A DNA stretch of 56,258 nucleotides from Pseudoflavonifractor phocaeensis. GTDB lineage: Bacteria; Bacillota; Clostridia; Oscillospirales; Oscillospiraceae. The stretch spans positions 1 through 56,258 of the forward strand of contig NZ_JACLZC010000012.1 of assembly GCF_016901735.1 (NCBI RefSeq). The letters are read 5' to 3'. How positions within the stretch are numbered: the stretch's first letter is position 1; each line of letters starts with the position of its first letter. A program made the translations under genes and the position numbers. The notes beneath the pieces are model-generated. The model was not told the origin of the DNA. It made no database searches and saw only the letters and a program-made list of their open reading frames with translations. Shown piece after piece: positions 41,682 to 51,280 of the stretch.

Positions 41682-44600
41682 ATGTATATCAAAAAATACT
41701 GGGGCAACTTTATCGGAGGCTCGGATGACAGCCTGAACCTTGTGGCCTTTTTGGTAGATCAGAAGAAGGAGGAGATCCCCCTCAGCGAGATCTTCGCCAA
41801 GATCGGGCTGGACAAGCAGAACTGGGACTTCCGCCAGACCGTGGAGTATCTGGAGTTTACACACTCCGATGGCGTGGAGATGGACTTTCACTTCGCCATT
41901 GATGTGGTCACCGACCTGGCCGCCATCCTGCTGGAGTGCAGCGTCAGCGGCAGTGTGAACCTCCAGGATCTGGACGAGTACAACACCCCCTCCCGCCGCA
42001 TCCGCATCACCGCCACGCCAGAGGAGCACGACGCCATGAACAAGGCCCTGGCGGATTTTGCCCAGAACCCGATGGAATATGACCTCAGTGAGATGATGGA
42101 CGACGAGGAGATCCAGGAGATGGCTCGGGATGTGGAGGCGCTGCGGAAGGAGCTGTACGAGGCCGCTGGCCGCAACCGGGACTACCATGTGAAGGCGGAG
42201 GATGTGAAACCTCTACTCTCTGACTGGGAGGGTGCCGATGGCTGCATTGCCACCAACCGTATCACGGTGGAGGGCTGCAAGATTGGCTACTGTTACCGGG
42301 AGAAGCCGGACGGCGACTGGGACAGCGGCTGGCGTTTCACCGCCGGTGATGAGAGCGAGGCGTACATGGACGACCCCAACAATGCCGGGATTTACAAGCT
42401 GAACACAATCTGCAACGACGATCCCGACATCATTGCGCTGCTACATACGCCCGCCCCCTGCGCCTTTGAGCGGGATGAAAATGGCGTGTTCCAGCAGATC
42501 AAAGACTGGAAACCGGATGAGAACGAGGAGGACCCGGATATGGATATTTTACAGCAGTGCCAGAAGTGGCATGAGGAGGACAAACACCAGAAAATCGTTG
42601 ACGCGCTGGAGGCCATCCCTGCCGAGGAGCGGACCCCGGAAATGGATATGGAGCTGGCGCGAGCCTACAACAATTTGGGGAATCCCGGAAGTCAGGAGGG
42701 CAGAAAGCTGCTGCGAAAAGCACTGGAGCTGATGCAGCCCCACGAGGAGGAACTGGGAGATACTTATTCTTGGAATTTCCGCATGGGCTATTCCTATTTC
42801 TATCTGGATCAGGAGGGCCGCGCTCTGCGGTATTTTGAAAAAGCACTGGAACTGCATCCTGGTGATGATCCGAAACTCAACACCCGACAGGACATTGAGG
42901 AACTGATCGACTCGTGCAAGAAGGGCATCTCCCTGCCGCAGTTTTCGGAGTGCTTCCGGGAGCGGACAGAGGACTGGTGGGAAACCTTTGCCGAGATGGA
43001 AGCAGAATTGCGCCAGATGATGGACGACGACAAGGACCACACCCACGGCGCAGAACTCGTGGCCCAAATGCAGGAAACCCTGAATCTGGTCTTTGATGAG
43101 ATTTCCTTCGAGATGGGCTTCAATGGCAAAAAGTATGAGTTGATCCTCACTCCAGAGGGTAACAAGGTCAAGCTGTTTGAGCTGATCTACTTCCAGAAGC
43201 ACGCCCCCAAGGAGGTGCTGGAGCACTGGAACATCCTTGTGGGCCGTCAGCCCCTCCAGAACATCGGTCTGCGTACCGAGGATGGATGGGACATCTCCGG
43301 GGATGATGTGCAGATCTGGCTGGAGGAGCAGGGTGAAAACAGCTTCTCCATCTCCGCCTACTGCGAAAAGCTGCTTCCCATGCTCCGGGAGGCGGAAGGC
43401 CGGGTCTGGTGGATGCTCACCACCCTCACCGACCAAGTGCTGGGCGAGATCTCCCACATGTGGTACATTGATGACTTCAATGTGCTGGAGGAGCCCAAGG
43501 CGGAGCAGTCATTCCTCCTGTCCCAGCTGCCTGACAAACTGAAAGAAAAGGGAGCGAACCTCTCCACCGACCCGGAAGCCTATCTGAACAGCTACCTTGG
43601 CTACAAAATGGAACCCAACAAGGACCCAGAAGCCGACTGGCGGTTGGATGTGATGGTCGGCTCCACTTGCTGTGCGCCCTTGATCAACGGCTATCTGGAT
43701 GCCGACAATGACTTCATGGACGCACTCCATGCCGACGGTGCGGTGGCCGGCTTCTTCTGCTATCCCCTGGATACCCTGCGGGAGGAGGAAGGATCGGAGA
43801 AGATTTTCGACTTTCGGGACAAGCTGGAAGAAGTGTTCACCACCGGCGACGGCCCGGAGGTTCTCACCCTCACCGGCGGAGCCACCGGCCTTTTCTGCGG
43901 CTATGTGGACTTCATCGCTTGGGACATCGAAGCGGCGCTCCAGATGGCCAAGAAATTCTTCGAGGACAGCGACATCCCATGGGCCAGCTTCCACACCTTC
44001 CGCCGGGAAGCGGGCACTGTGAACCTGAAAACGCCGTCCGAGGAGGAGCAGGCCCCTGAGCTGGACGAGACGCTGGCGGGCATGGACTACATCCCCTACA
44101 CCCCGCAGAACGAAGAAGCATTTTTCCAGCAGCTGGAGCAGTGGAACGACGAGGACGAGTACACCCGCTGCATCCAGGCACTCAACGCCATCCCGGAGGA
44201 TCAGCGAAACTATCGCACCGCCTATGCCATGGCACGGGCGCTGGAGAACTACGCCATCATTGGGGACCACGATGAGGGGACCCCTAACTATAAGGGAGAT
44301 AAGGCCCTACAGCGCGCCATTGAGGTGCTGGAGTCCGTCCGGGAAGAGGGCCAGGATAAGGCCCAGTGGAATATGCGGATGGCGTATGCCTATCAGTATC
44401 TCTATGGTCAGGAGGAAAAGGCCATTCCCTACGCCCAGCGGTGGGCCGAGCTGGACATTGAGGACGACGACGCCCCGGCGGTGATTCAAGCGTGTCAGGA
44501 GAAAATCGCAAAGCGGGCTGAGGCCGAGGCAGAGTCCGAGGACGAAAGTGACCACACAGGCGTCTTCACCGGCTTTGTGCTGCTGTCCAAGGCAGAATGG

Positions 44601-47321
44601 GACAAAGAGCAGTTCATCCGGGACATGAAGGAAAAGTGGGACATCGCCGTGGATGAATACGACGAGAGCGAGGAGAAGGACGACGACGCACTGGTGTTTG
44701 AGGTGGGCGATATGCTGGCCGCTGTCAGTCTGGCCTCCTATCCTATCCCCGGCGGCGAGGCCGAGGGCAACGCGGAAAACAACTATATGTGGGAGGATGC
44801 GGTCAAGGTAGCCAAAGAGCACCGTGCCCACCTGATGGTAGCAGTGCTGGGTAAAGAGGAGGATTTGCTGGAAAAGGGCAAGCTGTTCACCAAGGTGGTG
44901 GCCGCCTGCTGCCGGCAGGAATATGCCACCGGCATCTACACCAGCGGCGTGGTGTTTGAGCCCCGGTTCTATGAGGGCTTTGCCGAGCAGATGTGCGAGG
45001 ACGAACTGCCCATCTTCAACTGGATCTGGTTCGGCCTCTGGCGGGATGAGAATGGCATGAATGGCTACACCTATGGTCTGGAATCGTTTGGTAAGGAAGA
45101 GATGGAGGTGCTGGGCACCGATGCCAAGCCGAGCGATCTGCGGGACTTTTTGGCCAGCCTTGTGTCCTATGTGCTGGAGAACGATGTGGAACTCCACGAT
45201 GGGGAGACCATCGGCTTTGCGGCAGACGATAAGCACACCATCACCCGCAGCCCTGGCGTCGGTCTTCCGGAGGAGCAGATGACTCTGAAAATCTCCTGGG
45301 CGTCATCGGACGGTGACCCGGACGATGATGACGATGACCCGGATGGCGAAGCGCCCGAGGATAAGGAATCCGGTGTTCCCGAGGTCTACACCGAGGAGGA
45401 GATGGAGGCAGTCGAGGGGCACATCCAGCAGTATTTCGGTGAGTTCGAGAATGTGTTCCATGAGCTGTCTTCGCCGGACATCCATGTTGACATCTGCGTG
45501 GTGCCGCCCTCCAAGGAACGGAACTACTACACCCTGGTCACCATGGGTATGGGCGCTCACCGGATGAATGTGCCCGAAGAACTGGCGGAATACAAGCTGG
45601 AGCGGGCGGAGCTGGCCATTGCGCTGCCAGGGAACTGGAAGCTAAAGCATGAGGATCTGAAGAATGAGCGGTGGTACTGGCCTATCCGCCTGCTGAAAAC
45701 CCTGGCCCGCCTGCCCATTGCCAGCGATACCTGGCTGGGCTTCGGCCATACCATGGACAATGAGGAGGACTTCGCAAAGGGCACAAAGCTGTGCGCCGCC
45801 ATGCTGACCGGTCCCCAGGACACCGAAGATGGCAGCGAGGTCTGCATCCTGCCGGGCGGCGAGGAGGTCAACTTCTATCAGGTGATCCCCCTCTACCGAG
45901 AGGAATTGGAATATAAAATGGAGCATGACGCAGATGCTCTGTTGGACAAAATGGACGGCATCAGCTTTGTGACTTACAATACCCGTCCCAACGCCATGAC
46001 CATGGGCAAGCTGGGCAGCTTGGAGGACGGCGGCGTGATGGAAATGGATTGCGCTGACTGGCACCTGGAAACCATTCAGGAAAAGAATCTGCCGGTGGAT
46101 GAGCTGAGCGCCTACAATCACATGGCCATTTACCTGCGCTGGTGCATGGAGCATGACCTGATGGGTGAAGAATTCCTCGCGGAGTACAAAGAGGTAGTAG
46201 AAAAGGTCAAGGCTGATCCTGCCGGCGTGGATCTGCGGGCGTTTCTCCGGGATGAACTGGACGGGCAGCTGGTGGGCCCGATGTTCAACAAGATTGGTCG
46301 CGCCTTTGCCTCCTACTACTATGGTGCATATTCCAATGGTCAGGAAAGTCCATTCTTCCCCAGCGATATTGATGATTATGCCTTGGAATACTTCGGTTTA
46401 GAAAAGTATCACTCTGAGGATTTTCAAGACGAAGCCTATCTGTTCATCCCCTTTGACGAGGACTACTACCAGGCCATGGCAAAGGTGATCGAGGAACGCT
46501 TCACCAACTGGCAGGGACAGGACTTCGACGAGGACACGCTGGAACCCTCCGAACTGGCTGAGGCGTTGATGGAGTATCTGGACTGTGAATGCACCTATTT
46601 CCCCTCCATGAAGGACGATGATCCCATCATGTCGGCATACAGCTATGCCAAACGGGAAAGTGTCAAAGAAGGCTTTGTGCCAGTGCTCATCAAGGCGGAT
46701 GACGAAACCCTGTGGGAGTGCCTCATTATGAATTCCGACCCGGACAGTGATGGTGAGGACGACTATGCTTTCGACCCGGACAAGGTAGCCGACTACCGGA
46801 AGAAGATACTGTCTGCACCTGTCAAGGACAGCAAGGCGGTCCTGGAGGCACTGATCGGCCAGCGCAAGGAAGAAGCCGAGGATGACGATATGGACTGGGA
46901 TGAGGAAATCCTGGGCGAGATGGAAGGCGGAGAACCAAACGACCGCTTCTCCAGCTACTGGGATGATGATACGGAGATGACCTATCCGCTTATCCTGGCC
47001 AAGATCCCGGTGAAGAATCCCTGGGAGATCTTCGCCTACCTGCCCTTCGGAAACTGGAACGACTGCCCTGACACACCCCAGCTGATGGCAGCGGCCAAAT
47101 ACTGGTTCGAGCAGCACGGCGCGGTGCCTGCCGCCATGAGCCACGATGAATTAGAATTCCTGCTCCCGGCCCCCGTCCACAAGGAGACGGCCATGGATGT
47201 GGCGGTGGAACTGTATGGCTTCTGCCCCGATGTCATTGACCAGGGACCGGAAGACGCCACTGTAGGCGCTTTGGCTGATGTGCTGCGGCAGTCCACTGTC
47301 TGGTATCTCTGGTGGGATTGA
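41682..47321 (+). CDS. 1,879-aa multidomain polyimmunity protein
   Basis: A giant single-chain fusion of immunity-type domains, with GAGGAGG before the ATG. Approximate layout: 1-110 unassigned N-terminal domain (YWGNFIGGSDD); 180-265 DUF2185/Imm33-like (DSGWRFTAGDESEAYMDD, then FER.GVF); 285-415 TPR block; 465-610 unassigned alpha/beta domain; 610-790 unassigned; 805-935 second TPR block; 957-1205 DUF4261; 1210-1230 acidic linker; 1236-1425 Suppressor-of-fused domain (YTLVTMGMGAHRMNVP, RLPIASDTWLGFGHT); 1475-1610 a domain seen in other clostridial proteins (AYNHMAIYLRWCMEHDL; AYLFIPFDEDYYQ), possibly DUF7832; 1767-1879 DUF4253 ending in WYLWWD. SUFU, DUF4261, DUF4253 and Imm33-like domains are classic standalone immunity proteins. 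Polyimmunity fusions are known in theory, but one with this many domains is exceptional. No signal peptide or enzyme motif is seen. Confidence 0.88.
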   Translation: MYIKKYWGNFIGGSDDSLNLVAFLVDQKKEEIPLSEIFAKIGLDKQNWDFRQTVEYLEFTHSDGVEMDFHFAIDVVTDLAAILLECSVSGSVNLQDLDEYNTPSRRIRITATPEEHDAMNKALADFAQNPMEYDLSEMMDDEEIQEMARDVEALRKELYEAAGRNRDYHVKAEDVKPLLSDWEGADGCIATNRITVEGCKIGYCYREKPDGDWDSGWRFTAGDESEAYMDDPNNAGIYKLNTICNDDPDIIALLHTPAPCAFERDENGVFQQIKDWKPDENEEDPDMDILQQCQKWHEEDKHQKIVDALEAIPAEERTPEMDMELARAYNNLGNPGSQEGRKLLRKALELMQPHEEELGDTYSWNFRMGYSYFYLDQEGRALRYFEKALELHPGDDPKLNTRQDIEELIDSCKKGISLPQFSECFRERTEDWWETFAEMEAELRQMMDDDKDHTHGAELVAQMQETLNLVFDEISFEMGFNGKKYELILTPEGNKVKLFELIYFQKHAPKEVLEHWNILVGRQPLQNIGLRTEDGWDISGDDVQIWLEEQGENSFSISAYCEKLLPMLREAEGRVWWMLTTLTDQVLGEISHMWYIDDFNVLEEPKAEQSFLLSQLPDKLKEKGANLSTDPEAYLNSYLGYKMEPNKDPEADWRLDVMVGSTCCAPLINGYLDADNDFMDALHADGAVAGFFCYPLDTLREEEGSEKIFDFRDKLEEVFTTGDGPEVLTLTGGATGLFCGYVDFIAWDIEAALQMAKKFFEDSDIPWASFHTFRREAGTVNLKTPSEEEQAPELDETLAGMDYIPYTPQNEEAFFQQLEQWNDEDEYTRCIQALNAIPEDQRNYRTAYAMARALENYAIIGDHDEGTPNYKGDKALQRAIEVLESVREEGQDKAQWNMRMAYAYQYLYGQEEKAIPYAQRWAELDIEDDDAPAVIQACQEKIAKRAEAEAESEDESDHTGVFTGFVLLSKAEWDKEQFIRDMKEKWDIAVDEYDESEEKDDDALVFEVGDMLAAVSLASYPIPGGEAEGNAENNYMWEDAVKVAKEHRAHLMVAVLGKEEDLLEKGKLFTKVVAACCRQEYATGIYTSGVVFEPRFYEGFAEQMCEDELPIFNWIWFGLWRDENGMNGYTYGLESFGKEEMEVLGTDAKPSDLRDFLASLVSYVLENDVELHDGETIGFAADDKHTITRSPGVGLPEEQMTLKISWASSDGDPDDDDDDPDGEAPEDKESGVPEVYTEEEMEAVEGHIQQYFGEFENVFHELSSPDIHVDICVVPPSKERNYYTLVTMGMGAHRMNVPEELAEYKLERAELAIALPGNWKLKHEDLKNERWYWPIRLLKTLARLPIASDTWLGFGHTMDNEEDFAKGTKLCAAMLTGPQDTEDGSEVCILPGGEEVNFYQVIPLYREELEYKMEHDADALLDKMDGISFVTYNTRPNAMTMGKLGSLEDGGVMEMDCADWHLETIQEKNLPVDELSAYNHMAIYLRWCMEHDLMGEEFLAEYKEVVEKVKADPAGVDLRAFLRDELDGQLVGPMFNKIGRAFASYYYGAYSNGQESPFFPSDIDDYALEYFGLEKYHSEDFQDEAYLFIPFDEDYYQAMAKVIEERFTNWQGQDFDEDTLEPSELAEALMEYLDCECTYFPSMKDDDPIMSAYSYAKRESVKEGFVPVLIKADDETLWECLIMNSDPDSDGEDDYAFDPDKVADYRKKILSAPVKDSKAVLEALIGQRKEEAEDDDMDWDEEILGEMEGGEPNDRFSSYWDDDTEMTYPLILAKIPVKNPWEIFAYLPFGNWNDCPDTPQLMAAAKYWFEQHGAVPAAMSHDELEFLLPAPVHKETAMDVAVELYGFCPDVIDQGPEDATVGALADVLRQSTVWYLWWD

Positions 47322-47338
47322 TGCAGGGGGTCATGGCG

Positions 47339-47617
47339 ATGCAAACCAAAACACTGACCATTCAACTGAATGATGAACAACTCCCCATCCTTCCAGTGGA
47401 ACCGGAAGCTCACCTCTCCTTTACCACTCATGCCGATGGAAACGAATTGGAGCTAACGGGAAACCGGGCGGGGCTGCTCCTATTGGCGAAAGCCGCTCTG
47501 GGTATGGCGGAAACCGTTCGTGAGGATGGATTCCATATCCATTTGGATGACCTTTATGACATCAACTCCGAGGGAAAAAGCATCCTGATCCGAAAGGAGG
47601 AACGGCCAAAGCCATGA
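47339..47617 (+). CDS. Imm32-like immunity protein
   Basis: A 92-aa protein with the Imm32 pattern: LELTGNRAGLLLLAKAALGMAE, then FHIHLDDLYDINSEGKSILIRK. Imm32 is a small alpha/beta immunity family. GGGGGT is 8 nt before the ATG at 47339; in-frame ATGs at 47321 and 47333 are alternatives. Its last bases overlap the next start by 4 nt. Confidence 0.75.
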   Translation: MQTKTLTIQLNDEQLPILPVEPEAHLSFTTHADGNELELTGNRAGLLLLAKAALGMAETVREDGFHIHLDDLYDINSEGKSILIRKEERPKP

Positions 47618-48726
47618 TTGTTAAAACCTTCCTCAACCCCGCCACAAATAAGCAGTGGCGAATTGAAATTGACGGACATACCATCCGAACCTGCTTGAAT
47701 GGCGGGAAGGTCAAGGAGATCCTGTGCGACTCCGCCTTCCAGGTCAAGAGCAAGACGGCCAGCGCCATGATGAGCCAGATGAGGAAAGGATTTGTCTATC
47801 AGAATCGGGATGCCGCTGTTGGGCAGGCGCGGTGCCATCGGTTTGTCGGTAAGGACAGCAACGGTTTTATGCCCCTGGCTGCCGCCCTCACACGGGATGA
47901 CTTCTTCCTGACGAGAGCGGCCGGAGATTTTGAGGACGAGATTCTCTATCACCTTGATGGCAGCGGGGAGATTCTTGAAACAGTCTCTCTGGGTGCCAAG
48001 CGGATGACCTATGAGCAGGTCCTCTGCCCCAATGATACTCTGTTGCTGAACAACAGCTATCTCCTCCAGCAGTTCTCACTCCGCACTCATGAGATCACGC
48101 CCTTTGCCAACAAGAAAAACAGCATGAAGACCATGCTGGATGCCGGCGGGGACCTGGCCCTGTGGTACACAGGCGAGGAGATCGTCGTCTTTGACTTTGG
48201 CAGCAACACAGAAGTGTGGCGGGAAGGCGTGAAATGCAAGAAGTCTAAGAATCCGAATTTTGCCTATTACTGCTTCGGGATGCTCTCTCCTCGGCAGAGC
48301 AAAGCGGCTTACCGCGTCACCGAGGGTGAGTATGTGCTGGTCGATCTGAAGTCCGCCCAAAAAGTAGTGATCCCCAATGAGGGCTGGCATCCCTTCTTCT
48401 CTCCGGATGACCAGTGCTTCTCGGTGGGCGGCAAGTTCTATCTGACCCAGACCGGAGAGGAGATGGCCAATCCGTTCCCGTTTTCTGTCCGGCAGGGGCT
48501 GAATTTTTCAGATACCTGCATGGTACGGACAAGGGGCAGCTTGATGGCTGTTCAGCAGGATCGTGGCAACTCTCCCATAGAAGTATGGGATACCGGCAAC
48601 GGCCAACTGCTGGCCACCATTGATGACCCCTTTGTGGTGCGGCAGGTGAATTTTGCCTTTACCCAAAGCGGGCTTGTCCTGCACACCGATTACGGGGCCA
48701 TGAGCATCTATTCCTGCGCCCTCTGA
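47614..48726 (+). CDS. WGR-like domain plus beta-propeller protein
   Basis: A 370-aa protein. Residues about 5-65 resemble a WGR domain (NKQWRIEIDGHTIRTCLNGG, then KTASAMMSQMRKGFV), the fold that binds nicks and breaks in PARP enzymes. The remaining 300 residues are beta-rich with about six blade-like repeats (YEQVLCPNDTLLL, DLALWYTGEEIVVFD, EGEYVLVD, CFSVGGKFYL, SPIEVWDTGNGQLLATI), typical of a WD40/propeller. A WGR-propeller fusion could sense DNA damage or a modified toxin target, but this is inference. It overlaps Imm32 (ATGA). Confidence 0.68.
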   Translation: MIVKTFLNPATNKQWRIEIDGHTIRTCLNGGKVKEILCDSAFQVKSKTASAMMSQMRKGFVYQNRDAAVGQARCHRFVGKDSNGFMPLAAALTRDDFFLTRAAGDFEDEILYHLDGSGEILETVSLGAKRMTYEQVLCPNDTLLLNNSYLLQQFSLRTHEITPFANKKNSMKTMLDAGGDLALWYTGEEIVVFDFGSNTEVWREGVKCKKSKNPNFAYYCFGMLSPRQSKAAYRVTEGEYVLVDLKSAQKVVIPNEGWHPFFSPDDQCFSVGGKFYLTQTGEEMANPFPFSVRQGLNFSDTCMVRTRGSLMAVQQDRGNSPIEVWDTGNGQLLATIDDPFVVRQVNFAFTQSGLVLHTDYGAMSIYSCAL

Positions 48727-48742
48727 AACGGAGAAGTGACCT

Positions 48743-49177
48743 ATGGATCATGAGAGGAAAGAGCTATTGGCTCAGAAAAAAGCGCAGCTCAAGAAAAGGC
48801 AGAAAAGAGCAGAGATACAGCAATACAAGGACCGTCTTACAAAAAGCATTGAACATTTTTCTCAAAAATACCGATACGTGGATGAAGCTGAAGCGCTCAA
48901 AATTGAAGCCTTTATCTCAAAACTCAATTTTGAGCAGCCGGGGCAGCTGGCGGTCCAAGAAGTTTGCCCATATCCCCATGGAAATGTCTACTTGTGCTTC
49001 TTAATGGGAACTGACGCATTATTTCAGATTTATGTATTTGGCAAGTATTCTGACATCATGAGCGATCATGATGCATGGGAAGTTTTCAGTCCATACCTGT
49101 TGCTTGTGGACGAGGATTTTATTCATTACACTTATATCAACGATAATGGCGAAGTCATGGAATCACAAGTATCGTAA
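48743..49177 (+). CDS. Hypothetical protein with basic N-terminal helix
   Basis: A 144-aa protein with a Lys/Arg-rich N-terminal helix (residues 4-40), then an alpha/beta body (VYLCFLMGTDALFQIYVFG). No family is recognised. It is more AT-rich than the adjacent genes, which suggests later acquisition. GGAGAAG precedes the ATG. Confidence 0.6.
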   Translation: MDHERKELLAQKKAQLKKRQKRAEIQQYKDRLTKSIEHFSQKYRYVDEAEALKIEAFISKLNFEQPGQLAVQEVCPYPHGNVYLCFLMGTDALFQIYVFGKYSDIMSDHDAWEVFSPYLLLVDEDFIHYTYINDNGEVMESQVS

Positions 49178-49202
49178 TGGCGGAGAAAGAGCGTGGACAC
49201 CT

Positions 49203-49952
49203 ATGAACAAAGAATCATTGGCAGTAAAACTCCTGGACTTGGTCGAGGGGCGGGAAACTCCCGAAACCTGGAGGAGCTGGTGGGACGAACATGAGACGGA
49301 GTTGGAAGTCCTGCTGAGTCGGGGTGAATTTCTGAAACTGAAGCCCTGCCGACACGGTTTTCAGTGGGTCCCGGTGTTTGGCAGCCAAAAGGGAGCTATA
49401 GCCATTCTGGAAAAGAGCGGCACAGCATTTGAGGCCAGCAATCTCTACCAGGAGCGGTATCTGGCGGAGCTGGACGCTTTCTGCGAGGAACAGAAGCAAG
49501 TACAGCGGGAAAAGCAAGCGAAATTCAAGGCCGACAACCCGGAGCTGTTTCGACGCTACCCCAAGTTCTCCAAGGCGTTGGCAAAGGTGCTGGACCCCAC
49601 TGATGAGATCCAGCCTGCCGCCACGGAGGAGCAAATCGCAGGCCGAGAAAGGACGCTGGACTTCACGCTCCCGTCCCAGGTGCGGGAGTTTTTCCTGCTG
49701 ACCGCAGGCATCAATGTATCCACAGGCGTGATCCTTACCCTTTCCGGGATGTTTGATCTGACCATTTATGGAGAGCGGTATTGTGTGCTGGGCGAGTTCT
49801 GGAAAGAAGCGGATGGCGACCAGCTCCTGCTCCGCCCCGGAGAGGAAACCATCTGGTACTACGCCCATGAGCAGGACAAGGTAAAGCGCCTCTGCAATGA
49901 TGTGACAGAACTGATGGAGAAGAAATTGGCGAGGTATTTCAATGAGCACTGA
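49203..49952 (+). CDS. SMI1/KNR4 (SUKH-1-like) immunity protein
   Basis: A 249-aa protein. The C-terminal 120 residues follow the SUKH-1 fold: IAGRERTLDFTLPSQVREFFLLTAG, a strand-rich centre (MFDLTIYGERYCVLGEFW), then ETIWYYAHEQDKVKRLCNDVTELMEKKLARYF as the final helix. The N-terminal 125 residues are a helical extension. SUKH proteins are the most widespread toxin-immunity superfamily and act in the cytoplasm. The start at 49203 has only a weak SD. The stop overlaps the start of a small remnant frame by 11 nt. Confidence 0.78.
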   Translation: MNKESLAVKLLDLVEGRETPETWRSWWDEHETELEVLLSRGEFLKLKPCRHGFQWVPVFGSQKGAIAILEKSGTAFEASNLYQERYLAELDAFCEEQKQVQREKQAKFKADNPELFRRYPKFSKALAKVLDPTDEIQPAATEEQIAGRERTLDFTLPSQVREFFLLTAGINVSTGVILTLSGMFDLTIYGERYCVLGEFWKEADGDQLLLRPGEETIWYYAHEQDKVKRLCNDVTELMEKKLARYFNEH

Positions 49953-50013
49953 AAACATCGCCCATGAAAAACGCTATCGGGACTGGTGGGTGCAGTATAT
50001 AAATGCGGTATAA
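49942..50013 (+). pseudogene. 5' remnant of a lost immunity-type gene
   Basis: An ATG overlapping the end of the SUKH gene opens a 23-codon frame (MSTENIAHEKRYRDWWVQY, then INAV and a stop). Such short overlaps mark nearly every real gene start in this cluster, and the peptide looks like a normal N-terminus cut short. An AT-rich gene with a TTG start follows. I read it as the stump left when a neighbour gene was replaced. It could also be a chance ORF. Confidence 0.4.
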
Positions 50014-50014
50014 T
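50009..50014 (+). promoter_or_regulatory. Consensus -10 box before the AT-rich gene
   Basis: A perfect TATAAT lies 40 nt upstream of the TTG start, but I see no good -35. It may give the newcomer gene its own transcription. Confidence 0.35.
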
Positions 50015-50053
50015 GTTGACCAAAAAACTGACTTTAAAAGACGGTGAGTTCAC

Positions 50054-50671
50054 TTGAGAGAAGACATTGAGAGCTTAGAGCACGACTTTTCCTTGATAGA
50101 AAATGGCTTTAAGGTTGAAGAAAAAAGAGCTTTGGATGATTATAAGGCTCATGATCGTGAATACATCAAAGAGTTGGCGCTTTTGGCGTACAAATCTGAA
50201 GTATATCAGGTAAGAATGTATGGCGTATTCCTTTTGGGCTACTTATCAGAAGATGATGACATTTTAGTATTCATGAGAGATGAGGTCTCGAAAGACGATG
50301 ACTGGAGAGTTCAGAAGATATTAGCAAAGTCGTTTGATGAGTTCTGTAAGCGAAAAGGATATCAAAATGCTCTTCCAACGATTGATGAATGGATGAAAAG
50401 CAGCAATCCCAATACCCGGAGGGCTGTTACAGAAGGTTTGCGGATTTGGACGAGCAGACCATATTTCAAAGAGAACCCTATGGAAGCGATTAAACGGTTA
50501 TCTGGTTTGAAAGAGGACTCCAGCGAATATGTCAGGAAGTCCGTCGGTAATGCTTTAAGAGATATCAGCAAAAAATTACCAGAGTTGATTGAAAGTGAAC
50601 TGAACAGTTGGAAATTGGATAGCAAAGAAATTAATCAAGTATATAAATTGGCAATCAAATTTATTAAGTAG
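50054..50671 (+). CDS. DNA alkylation repeat/HEAT-like protein, TTG start
   Basis: A 205-aa helical protein with AlkD-type HEAT-like repeats: REYIKELALLAYKSEVYQVRM, DWRVQKILAKSFDEFCKRKG, NTRRAVTEGLRIW, EYVRKSVGNALRDISKK. AlkD glycosylases use this fold on alkylated DNA; here the catalytic Trp/Asp pair cannot be confirmed, and the protein is somewhat shorter than AlkD. A stop codon just upstream leaves TTG at 50054 as the only reasonable start (SD GGTGAG). The gene is far more AT-rich than the cluster average and follows a truncated neighbour, pointing to recent insertion. Confidence 0.68.
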   Translation: MREDIESLEHDFSLIENGFKVEEKRALDDYKAHDREYIKELALLAYKSEVYQVRMYGVFLLGYLSEDDDILVFMRDEVSKDDDWRVQKILAKSFDEFCKRKGYQNALPTIDEWMKSSNPNTRRAVTEGLRIWTSRPYFKENPMEAIKRLSGLKEDSSEYVRKSVGNALRDISKKLPELIESELNSWKLDSKEINQVYKLAIKFIK

Positions 50672-50746
50672 CGAATTCCATTTTGTTTGGGAAATGCTTC
50701 TGCCAAAGTCAAAGATACTAACAACCACAGAAAGGAGGCGGTCGCT

Positions 50747-51262
50747 ATGCCAACTTGGAGCGGAATCCGGAACAAATTGGAGAATGACTATCTGTGTCCG
50801 GCGCTCTGGGGCCACATCCAGTATTTTGCCACCAGCTACAGCAAAAGTGCTGACCATGAGGGCCGGGCAGCCATTCGCATGGACGGCGTGGAAGTGCTGC
50901 GGAGCAACTACTACACCTATTTTGAGAATGTGTGGACGAAATTTCATCATTTAAGGTCCACAACGCTGAAAGATTGCGACTCCGCAAAAGAGGCCATCAA
51001 CCAGGCTCATGCCTATGCGCTGGAGCAGGGTACCTTTGACCAAAAGGTGTTCTATGAGGCGTTTGGTATCTTTGATAACCAGAGCATTGAGAAAAGCCTT
51101 GTCAGCGAGAATCCCCTTGTCCGTATCTTTGCTCTCCTGGACCGCAGGCTGGGAAAGCGCCGCCTGCTGGCTTTGGAGGAATCCATGGAGCAGGAGCTGG
51201 ACTGGGTGCGGGCTTTCTATGTAATCCGGATGCAGGCAGAAGGGCTGATGGAACAAGAATGA
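50747..51262 (+). CDS. SF0329-like hypothetical protein
   Basis: A 171-aa protein opening WSGIRNKLENDYLCPAL, followed by GHIQYFATSYSK and GRAAIRMDGVEVLRS, a pattern I recall from an uncharacterised family called SF0329 that is common in variable regions. The C-terminal half is helical. AAAGGAGG precedes the ATG at 50747. Confidence 0.62.
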   Translation: MPTWSGIRNKLENDYLCPALWGHIQYFATSYSKSADHEGRAAIRMDGVEVLRSNYYTYFENVWTKFHHLRSTTLKDCDSAKEAINQAHAYALEQGTFDQKVFYEAFGIFDNQSIEKSLVSENPLVRIFALLDRRLGKRRLLALEESMEQELDWVRAFYVIRMQAEGLMEQE

Positions 51263-51280
51263 CATTCAGGAGGAACCACT

